Made by a program: the position numbers and the translations under genes. A stretch of 64,000 nucleotides of DNA from an uncultured Paracoccaceae bacterium (lineage in GTDB: Bacteria > Pseudomonadota > Alphaproteobacteria > Rhodobacterales > Rhodobacteraceae): contig CANLPZ010000001.1 in the NCBI GenBank assembly GCA_947493145.1, forward strand, positions 868,001 to 932,000, given 5' to 3'. Below are positions 17,339 through 26,206 of this stretch, piece after piece; the stretch's first letter is position 1, and each line of letters opens with the position of its first letter. The notes under the pieces were generated by a model. That model saw only the letters and a program-made list of their open reading frames with translations. It was not told the DNA's origin and searched no databases.

Positions 17339-19606
17339 TCAGCCACATTTGCTGTACCCGCATGAGCCACAGGTCATGCAGCCTTCGACCATGCGTAGAT
17401 CATACGCGCCGCAGCTCGAACAGGCTTTGCCTTTTGGGGATGTACCAAGATCGACAATTTGCGCTTTTGGATCTTCTTTAAGCCCCATGCCCTCGCCTTC
17501 GATAAATCCGATGCTGATCAAATGCTGTTCAATCACACCGCCAATCGCGGCCAAGATCGACGGAACATATTTACCCTGCATCCATGCACCGCCACGCGGA
17601 TCGAATACGGCCTTCAATTCTTCGCAAACAAAACTGACGTCACCACCGCGCCGGAACACCGCAGAAATCATCCGTGTCAAGGCGACCGTCCAGGCAAAAT
17701 GTTCCATATTTTTGGAATTGATGAAGACTTCGAATGGGCGCCGGTGACCGTTCAGAACCACATCGTTCACCGTAATGTAAATCGCATGTTCGCTGTCAGG
17801 CCATTTCAATTTATATGTGCTGCCTTCCAATGCATTCGGCCGATCCAAGGGTTCCGAGATGTAAACGACATCTGCGCCGGTGTCTGTTTCAGGTGTTTTG
17901 TCAGATGCCTCTGAAACGCTTAGCACCGACCCCGTCACGTCGTTTGGACGATATGTTGTACAGCCTTTGCACCCTGTTTCCCATGCCTCCATGTAAACGT
18001 CTTTGAAGGCTTCGAAACTGATATCTTCCGGGCAATTGATCGTTTTCGAAATCGAGCTATCAATCCATTTCTGCGCCGCTGCTTGCATGCGGACGTGGTC
18101 CATGGGCGCCAGTGTTTGAGCGTTCACGAAATAGTCGGGAAGTGCCTTGTCCCCAAATTTTTCGCGCCACATTTGCACAGCATAATCGACAACTTCTTCT
18201 TCTGTTCGCGACCCGTCTTTTTGCAGAACCTTGCGTGTGTAGGCATAGGCGAACACCGGTTCGATACCGCTGGACACGTTGCCCGCGTACAAACTGATTG
18301 TTCCCGTCGGCGCAATCGATGTCAGCAACGCGTTGCGAATGCCGTGTTCCGCAATCGCGTCACGCACGTCATCATCCATCATCTGCATTGCACCTGATGC
18401 AAGGAATTTTTCCGCGTCAAACAATGGAAACGCGCCTTTTTCCTTTGCCAAGTCCACCGACGCCAGATACGCGGCGCGCGCAATGGCTTTCATCCAAGCT
18501 TCGGTCTGACGCGCCGCGTCTTCTGACCCATAGCGCAGCCCAACCATGAGCAATGCGTCCGCAAGCCCTGTGACCCCTAGCCCGATGCGTCGTTTTGCGG
18601 CCGCCTCTTGCGCTTGTGCATCTAACGGGAACCGGCTGGCATCAACGACATTGTCCATCATACGGACTGCGGTTGCGACCAACTCGCTCAGTGCAGCTTC
18701 AGAGACGTGAGATTTACCGTCCTCAAACGGGTGCGACACCAGTTTGGCCAAATTGATCGACCCCAACAAACAGGCCCCATAGGGCGGAAGCGGCTGTTCA
18801 CCACAAGGGTTGGTTGCAGCGATGTCCTCGCAATAATTCAGGTTGTTCATTTGGTTGATACGATCGATGAAAATCACACCTGGTTCAGCGTAATCATAAG
18901 TCGACTGCATAATCGCGTCCCACAAATCCCGCGCCTGAACGGTTTTGTAAATCTTGCCACCAAACACCAAATCCCAAGATCCGTTATTTTTAACCGCTTC
19001 CATAAATGGATCAGTGACCAAAACGGACACATTGAACATCCGCAAGCGCGCCGCATCCGACTTAGCGGTGATAAAATCCTCGATATCTGGGTGGTCACAC
19101 CGCATTGTTGCCATCATCGCACCGCGTCGTGACCCTGCGGACATAATTGTGCGGCACATGCTGTCCCAAACATCCATAAACGACAATGGACCGGAAGCGT
19201 CAGCCGCAACGCCCTTTACCGCAGCGCCCTTTGGTCGGATCGTCGAAAAGTCATATCCAATTCCGCCGCCCTGCTGCATTGTCAGCGCGGCTTCCTTTAA
19301 CATGTCGAAAATCCCGCCCATATCATCGGGGATGGTGCCCATAACAAAGCAATTGAACAAGGTCACCGACCGTTTTGTGCCGGCACCCGCGGTTATTCGT
19401 CCTGCAGGAAGGTATTTGAAATCCGATAGCGCATCGTAAAATTTGGTTTCCCACTGTGCAGGATCCTTTTCAACCGACGCCAAAGACGATGCGATTCGGC
19501 GCCACGTGTCTTCGACGTCCGTGTCGATAGGTGTTCCATCGGCTTCCTTAAAACGATACTTCATATCCCAAATTTGCTCAGCAATTGGGGCGGTGAAATG
19601 AGTCAT
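17339..19606 (-). CDS. nrdJ: Adenosylcobalamin-dependent (class II) ribonucleotide reductase NrdJ
   Basis: NrdJ reduces ribonucleotides to deoxyribonucleotides with a radical from coenzyme B12, so it works with or without oxygen. Visible are the substrate-site region NCFVMGTIPDDM, QQGGGIGYDFS, the active-site loop NPCGEQPLPPYGACLLGSINL (split here only for naming; Asn-Cys-Glu are the key residues), SIAPTGTISL, and a Cys-rich tail with CSSCG, CMTCGSCG and a final Cys-Gly that recycles the active-site disulfide. I chose the ATG at 19606 (MTHFTAPIAEQIWD), giving 755 residues; the longer frame adds 20 residues unlike the family. No cobalamin riboswitch or NrdR box pair is evident upstream. The cobU gene elsewhere in the window fits the B12 requirement. 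Confidence 0.96.
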   Translation of the reverse strand: MTHFTAPIAEQIWDMKYRFKEADGTPIDTDVEDTWRRIASSLASVEKDPAQWETKFYDALSDFKYLPAGRITAGAGTKRSVTLFNCFVMGTIPDDMGGIFDMLKEAALTMQQGGGIGYDFSTIRPKGAAVKGVAADASGPLSFMDVWDSMCRTIMSAGSRRGAMMATMRCDHPDIEDFITAKSDAARLRMFNVSVLVTDPFMEAVKNNGSWDLVFGGKIYKTVQARDLWDAIMQSTYDYAEPGVIFIDRINQMNNLNYCEDIAATNPCGEQPLPPYGACLLGSINLAKLVSHPFEDGKSHVSEAALSELVATAVRMMDNVVDASRFPLDAQAQEAAAKRRIGLGVTGLADALLMVGLRYGSEDAARQTEAWMKAIARAAYLASVDLAKEKGAFPLFDAEKFLASGAMQMMDDDVRDAIAEHGIRNALLTSIAPTGTISLYAGNVSSGIEPVFAYAYTRKVLQKDGSRTEEEVVDYAVQMWREKFGDKALPDYFVNAQTLAPMDHVRMQAAAQKWIDSSISKTINCPEDISFEAFKDVYMEAWETGCKGCTTYRPNDVTGSVLSVSEASDKTPETDTGADVVYISEPLDRPNALEGSTYKLKWPDSEHAIYITVNDVVLNGHRRPFEVFINSKNMEHFAWTVALTRMISAVFRRGGDVSFVCEELKAVFDPRGGAWMQGKYVPSILAAIGGVIEQHLISIGFIEGEGMGLKEDPKAQIVDLGTSPKGKACSSCGAYDLRMVEGCMTCGSCGYSKCG

Positions 19607-19764
19607 AGCGGCGTCCGTTACAGTCAGAATCGATTGGTTTTCAGTGGGAATTAAGGTCCTCGACAATAGGCGATTGCCATTGCACGGTCAAAGGCTAAAT
19701 GAGAATTGGAGTGGGTAAAATTATCTGCTAAACCCGATGAAGGCACAACATAGTGGGGTCAACA

Positions 19765-20196
19765 GTGGCGAAATACATAAATCTGGTAAAGCTCTCTGTT
19801 GGGACCGACGATGTGGAAGGTCTTGCCGCGTGGCATGCTTCGGCGCAGGCACAAGGACCCGATGGGTACCCCAGACACATCACACGCATGTGGCCAAAAC
19901 GTCAGGACGAAATTCTAAATGGCGGGTCGATTTACTGGGTGATCAAAGGCGTCATCCAAAGCCGACAACGGATTATCCGATTGGACGAAGTGATCGGCGC
20001 TGACGGCATTCGTCGCTGCGCAATCGTTATGGACCCAGAACATATTCGTGTTGTGGCCACCCCAAAACGCGCGTTCCAAGGGTGGCGATATTTAACGGCA
20101 GATGACGCGCCGATTGATTTGCCACATGCGCGCGAACAGGATGACGACTTGCCAGCCGAGCTTTCATCCGCTTTGGCAGATATTGGCCTGATCTAA
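19765..20196 (+). CDS. DUF1489 family protein
   Basis: The product matches DUF1489, a small conserved family of alphaproteobacteria with no established function. The start AKYINLVKLSVG, the core HITRMWPKR, GGSIYWVIKGV, RLDEVIG and RRAFQGWRYL are recognisable. I prefer the GTG at 19765, six bases after a GGGG, over a GTG at 19753, because family members begin at this point; the protein is then 143 residues. It is divergent from nrdJ, with about 158 bases between the start codons, and convergent with hisG, overlapping by four bases. It is soluble, with no signal or membrane span. Confidence 0.88.
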   Translation: MAKYINLVKLSVGTDDVEGLAAWHASAQAQGPDGYPRHITRMWPKRQDEILNGGSIYWVIKGVIQSRQRIIRLDEVIGADGIRRCAIVMDPEHIRVVATPKRAFQGWRYLTADDAPIDLPHAREQDDDLPAELSSALADIGLI

Positions 20197-20882
20197 AGGA
20201 TCATTTCCTCGAACTTCGCCAACACGGACTTTTCGTCGATACCCCATTCCGCGGTTTTCGATTTTAAGACCGTCGCTTGAGATCGGTGCATCATCCCATC
20301 AGACAACACCTTCAAATGGTTCGCACGAAGCGTGTCACCTGTCGTTGTGATATCTGCAATCGCTTCAGCCGTTTCGTTTTTCACAACGCCTTCGGTGGCG
20401 CCTTGACTGTCGACCAATTGATAATCTGCAACCCCGTTATCACGCAAAAATTCGCGTACCAAACGGTGGTATTTCGTGGCGATGCGTAATCTGAAGCCAT
20501 GTTTTGCACGAAATGCTGCCGCCACGGCGTCAAGATCATCCAGCGTGTCCACATCGACCCAGCAATTTGGAACTGCAAGCACCAAATCAGCACGACCAAA
20601 TCCCATCTGTGCGATTTCCGAAACATATGTATCCCAAGGTGCGAGTTTTTCGCGCACCAAATCTGTCCCTGTGACACCCAAATGAATTCGGCCCGCGGCC
20701 AATTCGCGCGGAATTTCACCTGCGGACAACAGCACCAGTTCCACGCCATCAATTCCATCGACGGCCCCAGCGTATTCGCGATCAGACCCAGATTTCCGCA
20801 ACCCAACACCGCGGTCAGCGAACCAATCAAATGTCTTTTGCATCAAACGTCCTTTGGACGGGACACCAAGCTTCACACTCAT
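20193..20882 (-). CDS. hisG: ATP phosphoribosyltransferase catalytic subunit, short form
   Basis: HisG joins ATP and PRPP in the first step of histidine synthesis. At 229 residues it is the short form that lacks the C-terminal regulatory domain and needs HisZ. Recognisable segments are KLGVPSKGRLM at the N-terminus, GVTGTDLV (about residues 75-82) and the PRPP-binding region DITTTGDTLRANHLK (about 176-190). Its start overlaps the hisZ stop by four bases (ATGA), consistent with stoichiometric HisG-HisZ assembly. Confidence 0.96.
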   Translation of the reverse strand: MSVKLGVPSKGRLMQKTFDWFADRGVGLRKSGSDREYAGAVDGIDGVELVLLSAGEIPRELAAGRIHLGVTGTDLVREKLAPWDTYVSEIAQMGFGRADLVLAVPNCWVDVDTLDDLDAVAAAFRAKHGFRLRIATKYHRLVREFLRDNGVADYQLVDSQGATEGVVKNETAEAIADITTTGDTLRANHLKVLSDGMMHRSQATVLKSKTAEWGIDEKSVLAKFEEMIL

Positions 20883-21964
20883 TGCGCGCCCTCCTTCACG
20901 GACAATAACAGCTCTGGCCGGATCACACCGCCCACCGCAGGAATTGACGCGCCGCGCCCCAAAACGCGGGTGAGCGCATCATACCGCCCCCCTGTTGCAA
21001 CGGGTTGTTCGATCAACGCTTCGGCGGTGAAGCCAAAAACAAAACCGTCGTAATATTCCATTTGGGTCAGACCATAGGCCCCATCGAACATCAGGTTTTC
21101 GACGTCGTGCCCCCTGTCTGCCAACGCATCAATTCGGGCCGCAAATACATCAACCGCATTGGCAATCGACGGCAAATCAACGGCGATATCGTGGAGTTTG
21201 CTCAAAACGTTCGGCAGTGTTTCCCGAAGTTTTAGCAATCCTTCGATCAACGCAACTTGGTTTTCGCTTAATGGCGGCACGTCGGCCTCTGCCTTTAGAT
21301 TTAACAAACGCGCCTCGACCTCGGATTGAGACCGCAATCCGATTTGTGGGACGTCCAGTTCCAACGGCAGTTTAAGTTCCAAATGCGCCTTTCGCGAAGC
21401 CGACATTGGGATCGCCCCACTAAATCGGTCCAACAATCGGCGAAAACGGGTTGGCCGCCATATATGACGCATCAACGCATTTTTGCGTGCGTCTGATGTA
21501 TCCAACCCCTGAACCGCGGCCGTCAGAATGCCGATATCGCCGGTCATTGCGTTCAGCTTTATATCGCCCAGTGCGTCCCGAATAACCGTGAACACCTCTG
21601 CGTCCGCCGCAATTGGATTATCGCGATCAAATACCTCGTAACCGACTTGCATGGTTTCGCTTGAACGGTTTGGATCATCCTCTTGGCGGCGAAAAACTTT
21701 GCCAGAATAGGTATAGCGCGCAGGTTCTGCCCCGACATCCATGTGCATTTGCACCACAGGAACCGTGAAATCTGGGCGCAACATTTGTTCGCCTTTCAAC
21801 GGGTCCTGCGTTGTGTACGCGCGGGCGCGAATATCCTCGCCATATAGATCCAACAACGTTTCTGCCGGTTGCAAAATATCAGTTTCAACCCGAACAGCCC
21901 CCGCAGTTTCAAACGCTGTTGCGATCCGTGTGGCTTCTGCCACCGTTTTTAACAAACGTGTCAC
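20879..21964 (-). CDS. hisZ: ATP phosphoribosyltransferase regulatory subunit HisZ
   Basis: HisZ is a histidyl-tRNA synthetase-like protein without synthetase activity that binds HisG and mediates histidine feedback. The 361-residue protein shows the class II fold remnants [13 protein letters not shown] (about residues 63-75) and [13 protein letters not shown] (about 86-98) and has no anticodon-binding domain. It lies between hisS and hisG with four-base overlaps on both sides, so all three are one translationally coupled unit, and real HisRS and its paralogue are made together. Confidence 0.93.
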   Translation of the reverse strand: MTRLLKTVAEATRIATAFETAGAVRVETDILQPAETLLDLYGEDIRARAYTTQDPLKGEQMLRPDFTVPVVQMHMDVGAEPARYTYSGKVFRRQEDDPNRSSETMQVGYEVFDRDNPIAADAEVFTVIRDALGDIKLNAMTGDIGILTAAVQGLDTSDARKNALMRHIWRPTRFRRLLDRFSGAIPMSASRKAHLELKLPLELDVPQIGLRSQSEVEARLLNLKAEADVPPLSENQVALIEGLLKLRETLPNVLSKLHDIAVDLPSIANAVDVFAARIDALADRGHDVENLMFDGAYGLTQMEYYDGFVFGFTAEALIEQPVATGGRYDALTRVLGRGASIPAVGGVIRPELLLSVKEGAQ

Positions 21965-23442
21965 GTGCTTTGGCTTTCCAGAATTTCGCGAACCTTAGCG
22001 ACCAGTTGATCGCGCGGAACCTCAAATTGCGAAGGACGGTCTTTCCACTCTTCCAAAGTTGCTGTTTCTGCAATCTTGGCCCCAAGGATCAAATCCTTGA
22101 TCTGTACGACGCCTTTTTCTTTTTCATCGCCACCTTCGATCACAGCAATCGGGGAATGGCGTTGGTCTGCATATTTCAACTGGTTTCCAAAATTCTTGGG
22201 GTTTCCAAGGTACACCTCGGATCGGATGCCCGCATTACGCAATTCGGCAACCATCGTTTGATAGTCCGCCATACGCTGTTTATCCATGACGGTTACAATA
22301 ACGGGGCCAATGGTTTCGGCGTCAATCCGACCTTTGGCCCGCAGTGCGGCAAGCAATCGGTCAACGCCGATGGACATGCCTGTTGCCGGAACTTCCTGCC
22401 CTGTGAACCGTTTGACCAAATCATCGTAACGCCCGCCACCCGATACTGACCCGAATTGACGCGGACGACCCTTTTCGTCCTTGATCTCAAAGGTCAGCTC
22501 GGCCTCGTACACAGGACCCGTGTAATACCCGAGCCCGCGCACAACAGAGGGATCGATTTCAATCCGATTGCTGTTGTACCCCTGCGCATCAAGAAGCGTT
22601 GCGATGGTTTCCAGTTCATTCACACCGGTTTCGCCAATTTTTGATCCGGTGACAAGTTCGGTCAAACGCGCAACTGTTGCGGCGCCGCTGTCACGTTTCG
22701 CCGACATAAAGCCCATGATGATTTCAGCCTGTTCGTCACCCAGACCGGCACCTTTGGTGAAATCCCCGCTTTCGTCTTTGCGACCTTCGCCTAACAACAG
22801 TCGCACACCGTCGGTTCCCAAACGGTCCAGTTTGTCAATCGCACGCAAAACGATACCGCGTTCGGCGGCCTTGTCGTCCCCGGCAAGACCCGCAACTTCC
22901 ATAACACCGTTTAAAACTTTGCGGTTGTTGACACGAATGATGTAATCGCCACGTGGTATACCCACGACTTCCAACGTATCCGACAACATCGCGCAAATTT
23001 CGGCATCTGCGGCAACTGATGGCGCACCAACTGTGTCCGCGTCGCATTGGTAGAACTGGCGAAAACGTCCTGGGCCTGGTTTTTCATTGCGCCACACCGG
23101 GCCCATCGCATAGCGACGATAAGGCGTCGGTAAATCATTGCGAAACTGCGCATAAACACGCGCCAGCGGAGCCGTCAAATCGTAACGAAGCGCCAACCAA
23201 TCGTTGTCTTCTTCCCAAGCAAAGACACCTTCGTTCGGGCGATCCACATCAGGAAGAAATTTCCCCAACGCCTCCACCGTTTCCACGGCAGAACTTTCCA
23301 GCGCTTCGAACCCGTAATGATGATAAACACCAGCGATTTTTTGCAGCATATCTGCGCGCTGAGTTACCTCTGCGCCAAAGTAATCGCGAAACCCTTTTGG
23401 CGGCAGCGCCTTGGGTTTTGGTGTTTTCTTTGTCTTGGCCAT
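21961..23442 (-). CDS. hisS: Histidyl-tRNA synthetase
   Basis: Class II synthetase charging tRNA-His. Motif 2 is [20 protein letters not shown] region (about residues 113-132), the HisA motif is [11 protein letters not shown] (about 311-321), and motif 3 is [10 protein letters not shown] (about 369-378). The C-terminal anticodon-binding domain spans about 390-480. At 493 residues it is longer than the E. coli enzyme, which is usual for this order. A GGAG site precedes the ATG. It heads hisS-hisZ-hisG. Confidence 0.96.
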   Translation of the reverse strand: MAKTKKTPKPKALPPKGFRDYFGAEVTQRADMLQKIAGVYHHYGFEALESSAVETVEALGKFLPDVDRPNEGVFAWEEDNDWLALRYDLTAPLARVYAQFRNDLPTPYRRYAMGPVWRNEKPGPGRFRQFYQCDADTVGAPSVAADAEICAMLSDTLEVVGIPRGDYIIRVNNRKVLNGVMEVAGLAGDDKAAERGIVLRAIDKLDRLGTDGVRLLLGEGRKDESGDFTKGAGLGDEQAEIIMGFMSAKRDSGAATVARLTELVTGSKIGETGVNELETIATLLDAQGYNSNRIEIDPSVVRGLGYYTGPVYEAELTFEIKDEKGRPRQFGSVSGGGRYDDLVKRFTGQEVPATGMSIGVDRLLAALRAKGRIDAETIGPVIVTVMDKQRMADYQTMVAELRNAGIRSEVYLGNPKNFGNQLKYADQRHSPIAVIEGGDEKEKGVVQIKDLILGAKIAETATLEEWKDRPSQFEVPRDQLVAKVREILESQST

Positions 23443-23560
23443 CTTAGGCTCCGATTGGTTGCTTCACGCCCGCGTTTACCGAACCCTGCGCACAGGGGCA
23501 ACATGTCGAGCCCCCCACAACGGAGGTTTCGTAAAACTGTTGCGTATGTTAACAGGCCTC

Positions 23561-23767
23561 ATGACTAAAAATTCCACAGCCCTTGAAGAACAAATCGCTC
23601 ATTTGACCCGAACCGTCGACGAATTGTCGGACATTGTTGCACGTCAAGAAAACGAATTAGATGTGCTGAAACGGCGGATGCAAATGGTCATGGAACGCGA
23701 AGCACAGCGCGAGGTTGACGAAGGTGGTGTCGTTCCGCTTGCCGATGAACGCCCACCGCATTGGTAA
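23561..23767 (+). CDS. slyX: SlyX family protein
   Basis: The 68-residue product is one coiled coil with the SlyX pattern: EEQIAHLTRTVDELSDIVARQ, then a Pro-rich end DERPPHW that matches the family's conserved PPHY/PPHW tail. I chose the ATG at 23561; the longer frame upstream is non-homologous. It is divergent from hisS, with 118 bases between starts, and ends two bases before the convergent esterase gene. SlyX proteins are widespread but have no defined biochemical role. Confidence 0.9.
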   Translation: MTKNSTALEEQIAHLTRTVDELSDIVARQENELDVLKRRMQMVMEREAQREVDEGGVVPLADERPPHW

Positions 23768-23769
23768 TG

Positions 23770-24903
23770 CTACGGCAAGGGTTGATGCATTCCCGCAAAT
23801 CCACGCCAAAAATTGATCACCTCAACCGTTAAATCGATATCACAGTTATGCGACGGACAAGGGGCATGATTTCCGCCCCAACCCGGCCAGTCATGCCCGC
23901 CGTCGATTGTCGTCAGAATTGCGACTTCGGCGCTGTCTTCGTTCGGTTTTCGTGGATAATCTGCACGGACGGTCATTGTTGTATCGCCATCCCGACCGCG
24001 ACCCAAATTTGGATAAAGGCTTTCCTGCCGATAATCGCTGACATTGTTGAATGTCCTTAAAAAATCCTGCGTTTGTTTTCGTCGCGTGGGCATATCAAAT
24101 TGCCCGACCCCATTGGGAACCGGCGCGGTAAAAAAACATTCCATTGCGTCCTTGCCAGAGCTGACAATTCCACAGTTCGGATTTCCATCAACGGCATCAA
24201 CAAAAAACTGCGCATCAAAGTTCTTTTTGTCTTCCGTCCCGAAATGCACAAGAAACGGGCGCTTTATATGGGTGTTTACGGTATACTTTCCTGCCGCATC
24301 ACTTGCTGCGATCGCGTTTAGGCGGTTTTGGGTCATTCCAGCCCCAGATGTTGCAAAACCGGAAAACCGTTCGGCCAGTTCTGATGTCATCATCAATTGA
24401 AACGTGAAATCCGCCCCATTGGAAAACCCAGTGGCATAAAAGTTTTCGACATTTTGCGTCGCTTCAAGATGATCCATTAAGGCCGCGACAAAGTCTAAAT
24501 CGTCCGTAAACACCCCGCCTGAACAACTGTCTTTTTGGGTTAATTCCGACCAGTTTTTAACCTCGGCCCCCATTTGCCGCCATAAAGGCAGACATTCATC
24601 GTACCGTTTGGTGACCAAAGCCTGCGGCGCAATTAAAATCACCGATTGTTCCGTGTGCGATCGCCAAAGATTGACCAAAGCGCGCGCTTTCCCTCCGGCA
24701 CCGTGAAAGGAAAACACAACGGGTAGAGCCCCCCCTTGATTTGGAATATGTTGGCAGTATTGCCGCGTTCGTCCGTTCACCTGAATTTCACAGGCTTTGA
24801 ATTCACGGCTTGCACAGGAAAAATTAGTATCTGTCGTTGGCTGGCATTCAGCCATCACCGATGCAGGCACCAGCAAGAGTATCAAAACAATAAACAACCG
24901 CAT
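23770..24903 (-). CDS. Secreted PHB-depolymerase-like esterase (LpqC family)
   Basis: A 377-residue alpha/beta hydrolase with a cleavable signal peptide (residues 1-18, ending VMAEC). The oxyanion region is SFHGAGG (about 68-74), the nucleophile elbow is GFSNGAD (Ser at about residue 160), and the catalytic His is in TIDGGHDWPGWGG near 343. Many cysteines (in the first 50 residues, around 100-130, and near the C-terminus) suggest disulfides in the periplasm or outside the cell. Substrates of this group range from feruloyl esters to short polyhydroxyalkanoates, so the polymer name is only a family label. It forms a single-gene unit. Confidence 0.85.
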   Translation of the reverse strand: MRLFIVLILLLVPASVMAECQPTTDTNFSCASREFKACEIQVNGRTRQYCQHIPNQGGALPVVFSFHGAGGKARALVNLWRSHTEQSVILIAPQALVTKRYDECLPLWRQMGAEVKNWSELTQKDSCSGGVFTDDLDFVAALMDHLEATQNVENFYATGFSNGADFTFQLMMTSELAERFSGFATSGAGMTQNRLNAIAASDAAGKYTVNTHIKRPFLVHFGTEDKKNFDAQFFVDAVDGNPNCGIVSSGKDAMECFFTAPVPNGVGQFDMPTRRKQTQDFLRTFNNVSDYRQESLYPNLGRGRDGDTTMTVRADYPRKPNEDSAEVAILTTIDGGHDWPGWGGNHAPCPSHNCDIDLTVEVINFWRGFAGMHQPLP

Positions 24904-24963
24904 CGCGCCCTCATCTTGTTGGGGCTATTGGTGACGCGATTCTCCTAAATTTTCGTAAGGGCT

Positions 24964-26112
24964 TTAGCGACCTTTGAAATCTTTTGCCAAAACCACCCCG
25001 TCGTAGAGCAGAATATCGGCCCAGCGCGGTGATGTGCCAAACCGTTCGTAAACGCTTACGAACACCATGGATTTGTCCAGCTTTTTTGTGCCCGCGTCTG
25101 AACAGGCTGTGCCTTTTGGCACTTTACAGACTTTTGATTTTACATTCTCAAACGCTGTATCTGAATTTGAATAACTCAGATCATTGTTCGATTTTTTGTA
25201 TCTTACCGATTGGTGGGTTTCGACAGATCCGAAAAGCGCCAATGCACTGGTGAACTGACGGGCACATCCATCTTTGAAACCGGTTAAGTAATGTGTGCGC
25301 AAACCACCGCCCGATGGGTTGCTGTCATACAAAGAATATCCTTTCCCCTTTGACGGGTAGGTGTCGACCTTGGTCCCAAGTTGCGATTTTGTCAGTCCAC
25401 AAACTGTCGCGATTTTTCCATAGGGAAGCGCGGTGCCATAACTCACCAGTTCAGCATCAGGTCCTGTGCGTTCTGGCGTTGATTTAAACAGGCCACGCAA
25501 TCCGCGTGTTGGGGCGATGGAGGCTGTTCGAATTGGTTCCTGCTCTGCCGTTTCGGCTTCGCGTTTTTCCGCGCGGCCAAAAACGCCAAATCGACGCGGT
25601 TCCTCTTCAGGTTGGCTTAGCGGTTCAGGCTCTGCCGCAACCGTGTCGACCTCAGCGATTTCCACCTCTGTTTCGACGATAGGCGCATCGGCGCTCGCGA
25701 TAGGTTCGCCACTCTCAATGTTCGGTTTGGATGTATCTCGTCCAAAAACACCGCCGATACGTCCCAAAATACCTCGTTTCGCTGGCGGTTCAGCGACGAC
25801 CGTGTCGTTCGCAATTTCTGGCGATTGCGGAGCCGTTGGCACAAGGGCACTTTCGGTTTGCAACTCCTGAACAGATGTCGTCGCGCTTTGCACTGCCGCC
25901 ACTTCAGGGGATGGCTGATCGTTGGGTTTGAACAAACGACCAACAAGGCCACGTGCTTCAATTTTTTCATTCTCAGAAGGCAACGCCTCAACCGACGGCG
26001 CATCTGTGGCAATATCGACATCAGCAAGCGTTGGAAGTTTGGCCAACGGGCTACCACAGCCGGCCAATCCCAAAATGCCCGCAACCGCGAAGATCATCGT
26101 AAATTTGCGCAT
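24964..26112 (-). CDS. Lipoprotein with repeated Gly/Arg/Phe motifs and a conserved C-terminal domain
   Basis: The 382-residue protein has a lipoprotein signal (LGLAGC, lipid-modified Cys19). Residues 20-215 are an acidic, Pro/Glu/Thr-rich linker, probably disordered, in which a short basic-hydrophobic motif recurs four times: RGLVGRLFK (54-62), RGILGRIGGVFGR (113-125), RRFGVFGR (173-180) and RGLRGLFK (203-210). Residues 218-382 form a Cys-containing globular domain (ATVCGLTKSQLG, GFKDGCARQF, RWADILLYDGVVLAKDF). I do not recognise a named family; the C-terminal domain resembles uncharacterised roseobacter lipoproteins. The layout suggests a membrane-tethered protein whose linker docks repeatedly on a partner. 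Confidence 0.8.
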   Translation of the reverse strand: MRKFTMIFAVAGILGLAGCGSPLAKLPTLADVDIATDAPSVEALPSENEKIEARGLVGRLFKPNDQPSPEVAAVQSATTSVQELQTESALVPTAPQSPEIANDTVVAEPPAKRGILGRIGGVFGRDTSKPNIESGEPIASADAPIVETEVEIAEVDTVAAEPEPLSQPEEEPRRFGVFGRAEKREAETAEQEPIRTASIAPTRGLRGLFKSTPERTGPDAELVSYGTALPYGKIATVCGLTKSQLGTKVDTYPSKGKGYSLYDSNPSGGGLRTHYLTGFKDGCARQFTSALALFGSVETHQSVRYKKSNNDLSYSNSDTAFENVKSKVCKVPKGTACSDAGTKKLDKSMVFVSVYERFGTSPRWADILLYDGVVLAKDFKGR

Positions 26113-26158
26113 GCCATTTGTTCCGTTCGCAAAACTCTTGGCAGATGTATCGTTAACC

Positions 26159-26185
26159 TTTCAAAAGGTCCATCGTTTCAAAAGG
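26159..26185. repeat. 10-bp direct repeat with 17-bp period upstream of the lipoprotein gene
   Basis: TTTCAAAAGG occurs at 26159-26168 and 26176-26185, seven bases apart, 47-73 bases upstream of the lipoprotein start on the minus strand. The spacing (17 bp) is not a whole helical turn. It could be an operator or a chance repeat. Confidence 0.4.
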
Positions 26186-26206
26186 ACAGGCAATTGTGTG
26201 CCGATT

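Noticed and set aside
19607-19764. Cobalamin riboswitch or NrdR box pair upstream of nrdJ
   Set aside because: I searched for the B12-box and for paired NrdR-like sites and saw neither.
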